64,000 nt of DNA, taken from the NCBI GenBank assembly GCA_004794785.1, contig SJOL01009857.1, forward strand, positions 783,254 to 847,253, in the 5' to 3' direction. Under the pieces are notes generated by a model. The model searched no databases and was not told where the DNA came from. It worked only from the letters and a program-made list of their open reading frames with translations. Below, piece after piece: positions 1-11,603 of this stretch (positions are counted from its first letter, which is position 1; every line of letters starts with the position of its first letter). The DNA is from Opisthorchis felineus. Taxonomy: Eukaryota; Platyhelminthes; Trematoda; Opisthorchiida; Opisthorchiidae. Made by a program: the position numbers and the translations under genes.

Positions 1-1334
1 AACCCAAATACAACTGCTACAGGAATGCGCATTCCTTTTCCGATGACGAAAAACTTGACGTCTTATTGGGGCTGTCCAGTAACCGAATTGTCTGTTGCAG
101 CCAAACGGTATCTTCGATTGATGCGTAACACCAGAACCTCTCAACAAGCATGAACCGGGTTTCTATACGGTACTCCTAATATAAAACATAGAAGCACAAA
201 ATGCACGAACCTCGACAACAGTTACTTGTCCACAACAAGTGGCCCACTTGGAATATAAATGCACAAGCAAAATGAGCGAAACTGGTTCATACATTTGGCA
301 GTCACGCGTGAATAAGGTCGGAACCTTGCTAACTCGGTTTCTGCTGGCAGGCATTCTTTCCAGTTTTCGTCCACATAGATTGCCGTGAACTCCTACCTCC
401 AGAAAATCACCGTCCCCTCTTGCTCCCATGGCCTGCTTGTTACATGTTTGACGACTACGCAAGAATGGCTTCCACGCATTGGCAATTATACAAGCCACAT
501 AAGTAACAACCTACGAGATGTATAGAGAATGTATCCCAAGTCTACGGCGCGCCTGTATCCTAAAATCTTCGGCACTTATTCGACTACAGCCAGGCTTGGA
601 TAACTTGTTTTTGATGAGTGTGTAACGAAGTTTCGGTTTACGAATAACACGCTTGAAGCGAAGATCCCAAAAAGCGTAATAATAATAATAATAATAATAA
701 TGTTTATTCCCAACTGGTGGGTGGCATACCGTCAGGCATGATCATAGTCAGTGCCTCAGTCACATGTAGGCCATGGGCTTCCTGCATACATGTCTAAACA
801 TATGCTGCGTTAATCACTGCTAGAGGCGATCCCATGTTGACCTGGAAGCACTACGTATCCGGACCACTCTAAGGGTATATATGAAACTGGAGAATTACGC
901 CCCTTTTCTCACCTAACCGAGCTTGTATTCAACGCAAGGCCTGGATGCCTTGGTTGCCGTGACGCTTGCGTTGTCAGAAAATATGAAGCCACTTGTTTGG
1001 AAACATAATTTTATTATGACCGATTGTAAACAAATTACAGAATCGTCAAGCAGGTGTTCCACAGCTGTACCTGGAAAACAAATGGGAAAATAATTGGTAA
1101 CAGGCAACTTAATGGAAATGACCAGAGCCCCGTTCACTCGGCCTACGTGAAAGACGCACACTGGATTCCACTGCCGCACCACGTTGAGGAGGGGATCGAT
1201 TTTACGACAGAAAAATCCCACTCGCCACTCACACATCCAATGAGACACGACTGCCAACAAATATGAACATAATTAATAAACAAAACTTACCTTCGTCTCA
1301 CCAAGCGCATTCACCTAGGGAACTAACTCCGAGA
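1..1334. other. no gene recognised
   Basis: No open frame here resembles a known family. Apart from a TAA microsatellite at 677-701 I see no structure I can name. The next recognisable coding remnant starts just downstream. Confidence 0.4.
677..701. repeat. TAA trinucleotide microsatellite
   Basis: About eight tandem TAA units, read directly from the sequence. Confidence 0.9.
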
Positions 1335-1341
1335 TCCGGTT

Positions 1342-2180
1342 ATGTCGTTCGCACATAGGGCAAAAGACCGTCGGCCTTTCGAGCGGGCTGCCAGTGCAAT
1401 TGCAATGAAGCTACAGTTGAGCACGTGCAGGGCCCCTCTGAAATACGGAACGCCGTCGTGTGAGGTGCGGCAGCTTGTGACCGATGAATTCGGCAAGAGC
1501 CTTACTACTCAAAATATATACAACTACCGCCAGAAGTGTCACCGGCTATGTTGAGTAGGTGCAGCATAGTTACGTTTTATTGTGGCAGATGATATGCCTT
1601 CGGTCCTGGCTAAACTTCTGGAGACCAGACGCATGCTGGTGTGGCGTTGTTCCGACGCTTTTCAGATGTAGTTAATGTAGACGGAACGCACTCAATGAAC
1701 CGTTTTGGGTAAGTTTTTTTATAGTACCTGTTATTTGGCCTGTAGATACAAGCTGTATACTTTCCTGATAACGGACGGCATGGGTACCGGTCGTCCGGTT
1801 GTGTCTGCCTTCGTATAGAGTGAACATTTTTCTCCTATGCGTAAACTGTTTGACCTATTCAAGGAAATGATGGGAGCGCTGTATGCAGTTAGGACTTTCG
1901 TTATGGACAAGCTGGCGGCACAAATGCCGGCTGCAAGAGTAGTGTTCGGCTGTGATGTAACGCTGTGCTATTTTCACGTCAGAAAAGCTATCAGGAAGCA
2001 CGTATGTATCATGTAATATCCACGTATTTATGGTCATAGACACACTCTGCGAACAGCCGGCACATATTCCACCGCCCGCCTGGACAACGCCGTACAGTAG
2101 GTTTTTGTATATCGTAATACAAGCACACAGCTTCCTCCAAGATCTGCAAATACTGCGAACAAGCCTGTACGATATTACAG
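1342..2180 (+). pseudogene. MULE-type (Mutator-like) transposase remnant
   Basis: This is a decayed transposase read in three pieces. Piece one (1,342-1,554) ends with EVRQLVTDEFGKSLTTQNIY, which resembles the N-terminal region of fluke MULE/SWIM-type transposases. Piece two, in another frame near 1,650-1,710, carries VVNVDGTHSMNRFG, the usual context of the first catalytic Asp. Piece three, back in the first frame (about 1,727-2,003), carries LITDGMGTGRPVVSAFV, then FVMDKLAAQ (second Asp context), then LCYFHVRKAIRKH. The C-x2-H in that last motif is typical of MULE DDE domains. Internal stops (about 1,552, 1,710 and 1,817) and two frame changes show it cannot be translated as it stands. I did not find a SWIM zinc finger or terminal inverted repeats. 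The family call rests on motif order and is fairly firm; the exact limits are not. Confidence 0.65.
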
Positions 2181-2189
2181 CCACCAAAG

Positions 2190-4080
2190 TGCTCCCATTA
2201 TAAGGTAAGTAGTCCTTCCAGTTTTTCAGCCGCGTGCCTCATGGTGATGTTTCGATAACCCAACTTATATCTTCCTACCCTTTCTGGACGCCAATGGCCA
2301 AATAAACAATCCGCACGAAGACATCAATGCTCCTCCCGACAGACCATATGTACACGTCAAATGACCAATACAACAAATTTTTTTGTCGTCTGTTTTGGAC
2401 CTTTTCCCCAGTAAAGATGGACGGGCGCGCTCCGGCCGCATGTTAGCCGCATGTTAGTCGTGTGCGTCAGCTAGGTTCGTTCAGCTGTCCGCTATGATAG
2501 ACGTAGGTTCCATGTAGCTAATTGATCAACGTCATGGTCTTCCTCGCATAATTTGCAAGCTATAGTGGAACACGATGCTGTTTGGGAAAAAACTCGAACG
2601 ATTTCTTGCCAATATTGAAGCGGCTTAGGCAAGTTGCACTGTGAGTACACAGTGATTATCGAGCAAAAATTGTTTACAGTAACAGCACCTTCGCATATTT
2701 CGCATCCACAAGGGCCATGTAGATTCTAATATGTTCAGAAAATTATGTCAGCCGCAAAAGTATCTTAAAGAACTGTCCACTGTAAGTGAGTCATCTTTTT
2801 CTGCAATTCGCGATTTCTTATCACGTTAGACAACGTATTCACAGTCGGTGGTATTTATTGACCTTGAAGAGTTGCACACTTAAACAAATCACCAATGTAG
2901 GTAATTCGCATAATGCATGTAAATGTACACTATACATAGATATTCTACAGTGGCAACCCTGAAAACATCGTAGCTTTCGAGAAATCGATTCCACTGTGCG
3001 AATAATGAGCAGCGCATGTAATGGTTTTCATCCTGCAAATCAAAAGTATCGTCTTGCCCAGCCATCTTGTCCTCGTGAATCGGGCACGCCTGCGTGTGGT
3101 GGTGTTGTTGATGCTAGGTTGTTTGTTGCACCTCACAGGCGCTTTTACGGCCAGCGAGGGTATCCCGTCACCAGAGGATGCCGCGGTCAGCATTTCCACC
3201 CTGAATGCGCTTGTGACACCTTCAGTGGATAATACGCAGCTTGGCACACGACCTGCGCAAACCTGACCGGCAAACGTTCGCAAGAAATGACAGCGAGCAT
3301 CAGTATCAGACGAACTGAGGCGGACAATTGCCTCGCCAATATCCGATGAGATATTTCGAGCAACACTTAATTAAATGACTTGTCTTTGGGGCAGCCTGTA
3401 CTGATACACTAGTCTCAGCACTGGTGGCTGGTGGTTGAACATCGTTCAGTGGCAACAGCCACCTACGTCTATCATGACGTCGTAGACACCCGGACCGCAC
3501 GCAGAATGATTATTTGTAGCTTGGCACCGGCTTTTATACCTTCCTAACGTGGGGCCCCTATGGCCTTGAGATACTGGCAGCCCGGTCCAGACCGCATGAT
3601 ACTAACTGTGAAGAGACGAACGAGTTAAATGCTGAAAGTGCATAAAGTAAAGAAAGATGGATTGTCAAAGCAAGCGAGAAAATAGTCTGAAGCAATTAGG
3701 AAAATTTATTCCAAGAGATGTCCGCTTCTCCGTGTGAGATATATATAATTTTATATTTACAATGTGCATACGAAAACCTAACGTTACAAAACGTATCCAC
3801 GTGCCTTAAAATGCCCTCCATGGACCTCTTTCTTCGCTCAACCTCTCTGTGACTATCCACGTCACTTCTTTTGATAAAGGTTTGACAGGAAGTCGACATT
3901 TGTGTTTCGGAAGTCTCGATTCAAACTTAACTACATATGCAAGAATTTTCTCAAGCGGAACTTTGAGTAGCTTTCATCTTAGTTAATCATATTTTTATGG
4001 TGTATATGATTGTCAACAAAAGCAATAGTGTCCCGTGAATAAACGTGCTAACGGGAAAAGTCGAAAAGAAGTCGGAAGAC
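2190..4080. other. no gene recognised
   Basis: No frame matches a family I know. A frame at 3,021-3,266 has a hydrophobic run like a signal peptide, but nothing else supports it (see rejected items). Confidence 0.35.
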
Positions 4081-4153
4081 GGTACCAGGATTCGAACCGC
4101 GAACACACCGCTTCCTGAGCCCAGGCCTATCTCACTACGCCATCGAGCCACGG
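4081..4153 (-). repeat. tRNA-derived SINE head (degenerate)
   Basis: On the minus strand this stretch has an A-box-like segment (TGGCGTAGTGAG) and a B box (GGTTCGAATCC) at tRNA-like spacing. The acceptor arms do not pair well, so it is more likely the head of a tRNA-derived repeat than a working tRNA. Its body differs from the main SINE family in this window. Confidence 0.5.
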
Positions 4154-4159
4154 GTAACC

Positions 4160-5880
4160 ATCTCTGTTAAACGACCGAGCCTATATGGAGCAGCCGTATG
4201 TCCGGGTGTGGATAACGCGACTCGGTCCAGCCAATCATTTGCTTGAGTTTGGCTTGAGTTCGACATCCCGCTGAAGCTCGATTGGCTTCTGTGCTCACCT
4301 TTTTGGCCAATCAGAACTCAACTTAGTCCTGGCCCTTGATTCATAGTCCTTTGGGATGTGCCCTACCTGGAAGGTTGACGGTGAAGATAAACAAAAAGGT
4401 GAGAGGGGGAAGCTCTGACGCGTTCCACTGGGTGCCAGGACGTTTCTAGTCAGTTCCTTGTACACCTGAACCTAACCGGAGGTCTGAGAATAAAGGAAGT
4501 GGAGAATGTTCACGAAAATCAAGGACATCCCCATCTGGACAATGATATTTAGGAGAACCAATCTATTCAGAGTCTAGGCCTCCTTTAAAGTTGAGGGATA
4601 CTCGATTGTTGCCCAGCGGTATAAGTGGCTCTGTTGAAGCGGGTGCGATGAGCGATTGGTCCCAGACTTTCCAGAACACATCCGAACACCCTGAGATTGA
4701 GGTACCTCAGTGCTTAAGGCGCGAACCTGTTAACCTGAAGGTCCAAACCTGAATCCAAACGCGGCATATCAACTGCTCCCCACTAGGCTTGGATGGATCT
4801 GGATGATGCTCTTTTCTCTATGTTAGGTTTCCAGTATTATCTTTGAGTAACTCACTTGCGGCTAGCCTTTTAGGTCCTGTTTTGTGAATTACCTGGAACA
4901 AGCTTCGCACACTCCTATCCGCACTGACTTCTTTCCTAGGCTCTCTGGTTCCACCACGCATTTATGTCCACACTCAGGCGGTGTGTGGGCTGTCGTCTAG
5001 TCGATTGGCTATCCATATCGCACTACGAACCAGAAGGGATGGAGCACATCCTACCGAGCATTGATAGTGACCGTTGTGAGATCCAGTGGCTTCCGTGTAA
5101 GCGCTCAGAGACACCACACGCAGAGTTACCGGCGTCAGGTATAGCCAGGGTTATCTCATCCCAGTTTCCGTCGGTGCCCTTCGAGGAGGCCGATTATAAC
5201 GTGTTATGCAGAGAGCTTCGGTGTGTTTCCCCGACTTGTGGCTCACGAAGGTTTTCTACTGTGAAGTGGGGGAATCGGCCCTGGAGTTTACCGAAAAATT
5301 TAATGGAAATATGCACTGAAAAAGTGTGATATGAATCAGTTTGTGTATTCCGGTACGGTCGGAGCCTGAGCCACGCCATCGGTAGCTGAAGGCTATGTGG
5401 ACAGTTTACATTCAAGGCAACTCAGCGGTAAAGGACGCCAGGAAGCAAAACGGTGCCCATTTCGTTCAAACACAGTGCTGCTGAGCGACACTTGGTAATC
5501 CGTACATTTGTGAAAGACCGTCATCATTTTCACTCCGTTTTGCGTTCAGGATAAATAAGACCAAGGTGTGCTTCTGGTAGACGGAGGTGTCATAACTTTG
5601 TATTGAAAACTCGTGCTACTGTGACCATATCCGAGCTTTTCTTGGAGACAAGAGGCTGGTCTGTTCTCGATAGAAGGCGAGTACCAGCGGACCAGAGCTG
5701 AAGTTCGTTCGCGCATAAGTGAACACGACAGACATAAAGTTCAGTATTCCGACCATTGTTTTTGTGCAAGTGAGAAGTCGGACTACACACGATCGATTGT
5801 TCACAGAGCCTCAACTTGCGAACTTAGGGCTATACCAAAACCGGCGAAACTCCTTACAGAATCTACAGGATCACTTGAGG
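4160..5880. other. no gene recognised; CCAAT-rich stretch
   Basis: The 4,225-4,320 part holds several CCAAT motifs in both orientations, similar in style to the gypsy LTR at 20.7 kb, so an old LTR or promoter is possible. A 121-codon frame at 4,964-5,329 shows no family resemblance and is not called as a gene. Confidence 0.3.
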
Positions 5881-5899
5881 TTCGTAGCCTGTAGCGTCT

Positions 5900-7030
5900 A
5901 GGTAGAGAGGGTGCCATAAGCTCACCATCGTCATCATCAGCGACAACAACATCAGTGTTGACACTGATGCTTGCCTCCCGTACAACCACAGTTTATCTAA
6001 TTATATTTAAAGCATAAGTGAAAAGAACAAAAATGAGTGGATGAGGAAGGAGACCTAATGCTGGGCTATCACAATCATTCTGAGGTGTCTACACTTCCAA
6101 TCGCTCAATCAGACAATCTGGAAGGAAGCTGACAGCGCGAACGCTACTGACATCGTCAACTGCCATTTGTTGTCTCCAGTGAAGCGCAGGATGAGTAAAG
6201 GGGACACCATCCTGAAAGGCGTACTGCACCAACAACACCAAAACTTCGCCATCTCCACACCCTTCTGCCAAATCCTACGTTGTCAACCGCGCTGTTTGCA
6301 CCATTCTCAAGGAAACATAGAGAACACCAATCATCCCGATAGACGGTGTTTCAACATTCGTAGCACATGGCCGACCAACCGTAGTTGATGACGCTGGATG
6401 TTTCCCGCGGTTGAAGTGCCTGCTGCACAACTAGACACCCGTTTTCTAATTACGAATCTGTTGATGCCATCCGACACCAGCAACGCTTCTGACCTAGAGG
6501 CGCCTCACATCTCCTCAGAGGCCATGTTCCGCAACCATACAACAGTACAACCCTTGCTGTGGCCCGGTACATGCTACCCCTAATACCCAGTGATATGCCT
6601 TCTTGACGCCACAAGTGACGCGAATTAGCAAAAAATGCTTCAGGTTCGTCCCTGACTTCACCAGACACTTCCGTCAGTGCAGTAGGTCCAGAAACTGCAT
6701 TCCAGTTTCGGAGATACAACAGACGTCAGTCAATAGAGTATCCAGAATGCGTGCAGGAGCAGCTTGTTCATCGGTCTGTCTAAGAGTTCTCAAGTTGAAG
6801 TCTGCAATCAGAACTGGAGAATGAAGCCTGGCTAACTGGCGCCAAGCGGTAGATGTGGGCGGCGACTTGTCCTGTGTCGGTTTCCTGGGTGCCTGACTGA
6901 CGTGCCGGCAGCTGGGATGTACACGGTAGTGATCGCCAAATGGGACAGGTCGGGATTTAAGAGATAACAATGAAGAAAAACAGAAGACGTTAAAACTCGC
7001 ATGTTTTTGCTCATTCGCCCTGCTGCGTGC
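5900..7030 (-). mobile_element. LINE-A copy with a large internal deletion
   Basis: Minus-strand remnant of the same non-LTR element seen at 9.9 and 47.7 kb. Near 6,720-6,830 it encodes the start of the AP endonuclease domain (FNLRTLRQ ... DVCCISETGM). It then jumps directly to the C-terminal part of the RT ORF (6,450-6,660: NSRHLWRQEGISL ... VLLYGCGTWPL), so most of the endonuclease and the whole RT catalytic core are missing. The downstream part, to about 5,900, matches the 3' UTR of the other copies, including the TTTAAATATAATTAGAT block, the hairpin and GATGAT repeats. Frameshifts and stops are present. It is a dead copy. Confidence 0.75.
5950..5969 (-). other. LINE-A 3' UTR hairpin
   Basis: Two 9-nt arms (CATCAGTGT / ACACTGATG on the + strand) pair perfectly across a 2-nt centre. 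The hairpin sits between the T/A-rich 3' UTR block and the GAT-type tail of this LINE copy. It is the least decayed of the LINE-attached copies. Confidence 0.75.
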
Positions 7031-7389
7031 GGTTAATAAGGCAACCCGTTTGATGTCACCACGCGATGACCGGTGTGTCATAAAGGTCCTTATATCTGTA
7101 AAGTTCATGGTTGTATCTGGACTGGGGTACTACCAGGGGCCCAAACCTAGCTTAGGACAATTAGGGTCCCCAACTAAATTCTTTGGATCAAAATCTTGAA
7201 CGCAAGGCGGAAAGAGTTAGTTCGAGACTACTCGAGTAACCCAGATTTTGGGGAACAAATTGCCACACTCGTTTCAACTCCCAACCCGGAGCACCAGGAA
7301 ACTGTGTTTGTCAGATCTGTATCCACTGATCAGCCTGGCAAAAGGGACCCTGTGGATGTTGCATGGACATCCTTCAGTACAGTTCAGTG

Positions 7390-8060
7390 TGTTACTTAGG
7401 TACGCAAGCAGTCGCAGCACGATAAAGTCCAGTCCATTATGTGCCATTGTACACGTTCCATTTGTAGATATGTCTTGCGAGCATTGTCCAAGCTGGTCGT
7501 GTCTTCATTTCTAGCCTGAGCGTTCCAAGAAATGGTTGAGTCGAGATATCCGAACTCGCAAACATTGTCTTGCGCCATTCCGTTTGTGGTAAATGGTCCA
7601 TCAGAGTTGAGCCCCGATGGAGAAAAGACCTTAGTCTTTAGACGTTGATCTCAAGGCTGTAAGAAGAACCCCATCGCCGTAGAGTGTGGTGATGTGAAGC
7701 GAGGAAAACTGTGTCCTCTGTGAACTCAAAACTCGTTTTCGATATATTCTGCCCAATTTCCATCCCGTGGTGTCGGTTGATAGCCTGTTGCACTGTCCAA
7801 CCAACCTCATGGTTGAATCGTATATGAGTTAGCGGACAGTCCCACCGTACCCCGGACAGGTCGAAGGACGACAATTCTTCTCCATACGGATACATGTTCT
7901 CTTGGCTGCATATTAAAGCCTCAGCCAAGTTAACTCCGTAGGAAGATCGTCAGATTCCAGTATGTCCCACAGTGCTTTTCGGTTCACAGGTTTGACCGTC
8001 ATTCGGAGGTCGATGAAGCAAGTGACAGTTGATTCGTTATTTCCCTAGTCGTTCCTAAAT
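7390..8060 (-). pseudogene. LINE reverse-transcriptase fragment (second LINE type)
   Basis: Minus-strand fragments, in RT order. First, PVNRKALWDILESDDLP matches the block after the AFDSVDR motif. Next comes LSGVRWDCPLTHIRFN (the GVRQGCPLSP region), then FEFTEDTVFLAS at the place of the YADD box. After a frame change there is KTKVFSPSGLNSDGP, then EFGYLDSTISW (FxYLGS block). The catalytic box reads FTED, and several stops and frame changes are present, so this is an inactive remnant. The wording differs from LINE-A, and it may belong with the copy near 57 kb. Confidence 0.6.
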
Positions 8061-8069
8061 ACGGCGTAA

Positions 8070-9020
8070 AGTGGATATTTGGTCGGCGTGGTCAAGTTAA
8101 TAGGTGCTTTTTAGAAGTTCCCTATGTTGGTGACGCTCAACCGACTAAAGTTGGCGAAGTGAACACACCCGCGGTCATTGTCACTGCTGAGACGAAGCCG
8201 TGCATCCCACGGACATGGCGCATTGGAGCATCGCATGGCCCAGTGCGGGCATTTTAGTCGCCAGCGACCATAATAACGTCACACCTGGGTATTTTTTTTG
8301 GAGCGTGCCACAAAACACTTCTTTGATGTGCTGTTTAGGAACCACGTGTCGATGACCATACAGCCACGGAGGTTAAATGCTTGTGAAATCCTCAAGTGGA
8401 TCGGTTCGAATGCCAATAGTACTTTTGAGCCCCATTATTAAATGTAAAGGTTACATCATGTCGACCACAACTATCTTGCAGACTACCGTGATAAAGCCAA
8501 AGGGAGCTGACTGTCCCAGGAATTTGGGTTCGTCAGGGACCATGTACAGGTATCTAACCATGAATAGACAGTGTATATTGCCCGCATAATCGTGAACGGT
8601 GCGCATTCTGGTGGCTTGTTTCTCGATATCCGACCGAAACAAGTTTCCAAGCTTGTTTTATGGCCATCCCATCCACTGGGGCAGCCGAAGTTGCGTCGTT
8701 TATTGAGGATGCCGCAGAATGAAATGACTGATTGCTAAGAGACTTCTGTAGTTTTTTGGGATTTGTTATGGTTTGCATCCCCAGCTCCAGGCGACATCTG
8801 TTCGAGAGTGTATCTGTAGGTTCTTTAGGGCTTTATGAGCATAGCCGTCTGGCTGTTTTAGCCGCTGGACCAGATCTGGTCTTATCCACCCAATCCGCAC
8901 GGCAGCGGTTTACACAAAATACTCAGTTTATCCACTGGAGCAGAGTTGTCGAAGAACAGCGTACGCATGTCTTTATCCGTTACCGGTGAGCCAGCCATCA
9001 GTATTTTTATCAGTGAAATG
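8070..9020. other. no gene recognised
   Basis: No frame resembles a family I know, and no repeat shared with the rest of the window was seen. Confidence 0.35.
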
Positions 9021-9033
9021 TTCCTTGGCAGTC

Positions 9034-9232
9034 GGGGAGGGGGAGGGGCGAGATAACTCAGTGGTTAGAGCGAGAATTCGCTGACCGGAGGGTCTGTGGT
9101 TCGAACCCGACCTCTGCATCTCGACTTCTGTCAAGGCTTGAGCAACCTGGCAGTATCTCGGCCCTCGTGTTTCCTTCGGATGGCATGGCAGCTACGCACC
9201 GAAAGGGTGTTACAGCCGAACGATTCTTTACT
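9034..9232 (+). mobile_element. tRNA-derived SINE (copy A)
   Basis: The head has a Pol III A box (TAACTCAGTGGTTAGAGC) and a B box (GGTTCGAACCC, 9,098-9,108). The body reads GGCAGTATC...GGCCCTCGTG and ends near CACCGAAAGGGTGTTACAG. Flanking 13-nt direct repeats TTCCTTGGCAGTC (9,021-9,033) and TTCCTTGACAGTC (9,233-9,245) differ at one base and look like the target site duplication. Six related copies occur in this window. Confidence 0.88.
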
Positions 9233-9249
9233 TTCCTTGACAGTCATGA

Positions 9250-9855
9250 GAACTCTGCACTCCTCGACTAGAAGCCCTCCTTTAGGTGCACAGAGGATTC
9301 CACAACCACGCTTTGTGAATATCCCAGAACATTTAGGATGAGATTCAACAATGGTTCAAAAACTGCCCACGATATTCTGCATGAACTCTACCAGTGTTTT
9401 CCACTGAAACCATTCAGGACACCCATTTTGACTGTAATTCCTGGAACTTATGATGACAATGGGCGCATGTTGTCGCCTTTCAGCATATTAGAATCACTGG
9501 TAGTCTACCGAAGATGAGCTATGCTAGCGACTTCATCTTTTCATCTTCGGAATACCCAGTGTAGATCTAACAGAGCGCTCCGCGAGCCAGGAGGAATCAA
9601 TTCTAGTATGAAAGTCCAGTGTCATATCTCGAGTGAGAGGTAACTCGTTGCGTCGAACGAAATAGCTCGTGAGGCGTTTTTTTGTGTTTGAACTCTACCC
9701 TTTAGTAATGGCATGCAGAGCAAGACCGTGATAGCGACACGGTCACTCGAGTCGTTATCAGGCTCATGAGGTGAAGGGCACCGATAGATGGGATACTGGA
9801 TCTGCTTAGCAGCCGGATGCCAAATACTATAATCTTATGAACTTATCGAAATTCT
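9250..9855. other. no gene recognised
   Basis: Nothing recognisable lies between the SINE and the LINE-A leader. The last part may already be LINE leader. Confidence 0.35.
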
Positions 9856-10716
9856 CCAGGGTTAGGCCGTATGGACTCAGTATCTTGCAGTCACGAATGG
9901 ACTAGACCTCATCGTATTGTGGAGGTTTGTGTGACTCCGCGATCCATTGAGCTATACTGGGTGGTGCCCATGCCCCACTCACTGAGTCTCATACTAGGTT
10001 GGTCACTGGTTAGAGATCTGACCAAAACGGTCTCCTGGTCCTCCAGGCTGGGGGTTGGAACACGTGTGACCACTTGTTTTATAAAAATGGTAATTGTTAT
10101 GGTCTCTACTGATGTATCAATAGGACTTGTCGGTTAAACCGGAATCGAGAAGACGAACGACCTTGAAGAGGTTGTACTGAGAGAAACTGAACCGTTCCGT
10201 GATATGGGCTCAAATGAACCAGAATATAAAAAGAGCTAACCGTCCAATAGGATGTCAATGAAAGGTTGAAATGGAGGAAACAAGGTTTCGGTCTACAAGT
10301 CTAATTGTTGGCAAATTGGATTTGTTCGTTTGAAGGTAGTCCTTCTAACAGTAATGCTCTTGCATTTCCCACAAACACTGCTGCACTGCGGTCAGGCTTT
10401 TGAGCCAAATGCTTTGCTTGAGGGCCCCAGTCGTCCTTCTCTCTAGGTCTGGGCGACCTGGCAGTATCCTACCCCACGTACAACCATGAATTGCTCACTT
10501 ACAAATAATCTCATGTGACATTGACCGTTGCGCGGTGCCACCAGCCGAGTCGCCTTACTTGTTGCGTACAGCAGCGCGGGTAAGCGAAAGTAGACTACTC
10601 CCGACGTTCAGCGTCTTTCTCTTTCACGTACTTTTTCTTCCCCCAACCCCATTAGTGACTCTCTACTTGTAGGCGCATCAGTTAGAAGTGATGACTCCGT
10701 TCGTCCTGCATCGGTT

Positions 10717-11220
10717 TTGGCAGCAACATCTGCGGGTCGTCCGGCGCTGCTATCCTCGGGCATCTCGAAATCAATCTTTAGGCCTCGACACCCAGTCTGT
10801 CTAACCGCCTTCAATATCCGCAGTCTGAAGCAAGCAGGACAACCAGCTGCTCTTGCTCTCACACTGCACTCGCTTGGCATTGATGTGTGCTGTGTGTCAG
10901 AACCAAGAATTCAAGTTGCAAGCACAGTGGTTGAGCTAGCTGCTCCATCATTCTCCACGCGATTCCGGCTGCACACCTCCGGTTGTCCAGTGGCCACTGT
11001 GGCAGGATGTTTAAGGATTAATATCGTCCTAAGCCACCGGACGGAAAGATCCTTGCTTGATTGGATGCCTGTTGATAGCCGCCTCTGTACGGTCCGAAAT
11101 AATCGAAGTCTTCTGGCCACATGGTGTCCTCCAAAAGCGTGCCGGTTACGAACGCAGATTGTCTACGTCGACATCAGTTACCGATACCGCAGATCAATAA
11201 CTTACTGCCGCTCGTTTTAG
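10717..11220 (+). pseudogene. LINE-A endonuclease domain remnant (copy 1)
   Basis: A 167-codon open stretch. Residues about 30-66 match the start of the AP-endonuclease domain: LTAFNIRSLKQ, then DVCCVSEPRIQ, with the conserved Glu kept. The rest drifts, and the region with the catalytic GDxN and SDH motifs is missing or out of frame by 11.1-11.3 kb. The domain would nick target DNA to prime reverse transcription in an intact element. Here it is incomplete and not expected to work. Confidence 0.65.
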
Positions 11221-11603
11221 AACACATTTGTGGATTCTGACCACCCCCTCGTCCGGAGTCGCTTTTTTCTTTACTTCCCAGGACCACATACGGGGCGGAT
11301 AGCTCAGCAACTGAGAGGCTGGCAGATCCCATAGTTAAACGAACTTCTCGGAACGGTCTTCTGAACTCTTGAAACTGCTTCACCATCGGATGTTAACCCT
11401 TAGTCGAACGGGGTCACCACCACAATGCCGACGTCGAGCCTGTGACACTGCGCTACCGAATTTAAGTTAATCCTTGCGACCGGCCCTTGGAAACCTCTTG
11501 TGAGCGAAACCACCAAGGATCAAAGTGGGGACACCTCGACCGCTGGATCGCATACTTCAAACAATGATTCTCGTGGCCACCCGCTGCCACTCATCTAAAG
11601 CCT

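Noticed and set aside
1709..1725. GTAAGTTTTTTTATAG, like a complete tiny intron inside the MULE remnant
   Set aside because: About 17 bases is too short for a spliceosomal intron. Read as decay with in-frame stops.
3021..3266. 81-codon frame with a hydrophobic run (LRVVVLLMLGCLL) like a signal peptide
   Set aside because: No family match, no splice or promoter support, and an overlapping antisense frame of similar length. Could be chance.
4964..5329. 121-codon open frame on the + strand
   Set aside because: No recognisable motif or conserved pattern.
9046..9117. Possible functional tRNA gene
   Set aside because: A and B boxes are good, but the same sequence with the same body recurs six times with target duplications, so it is a SINE.
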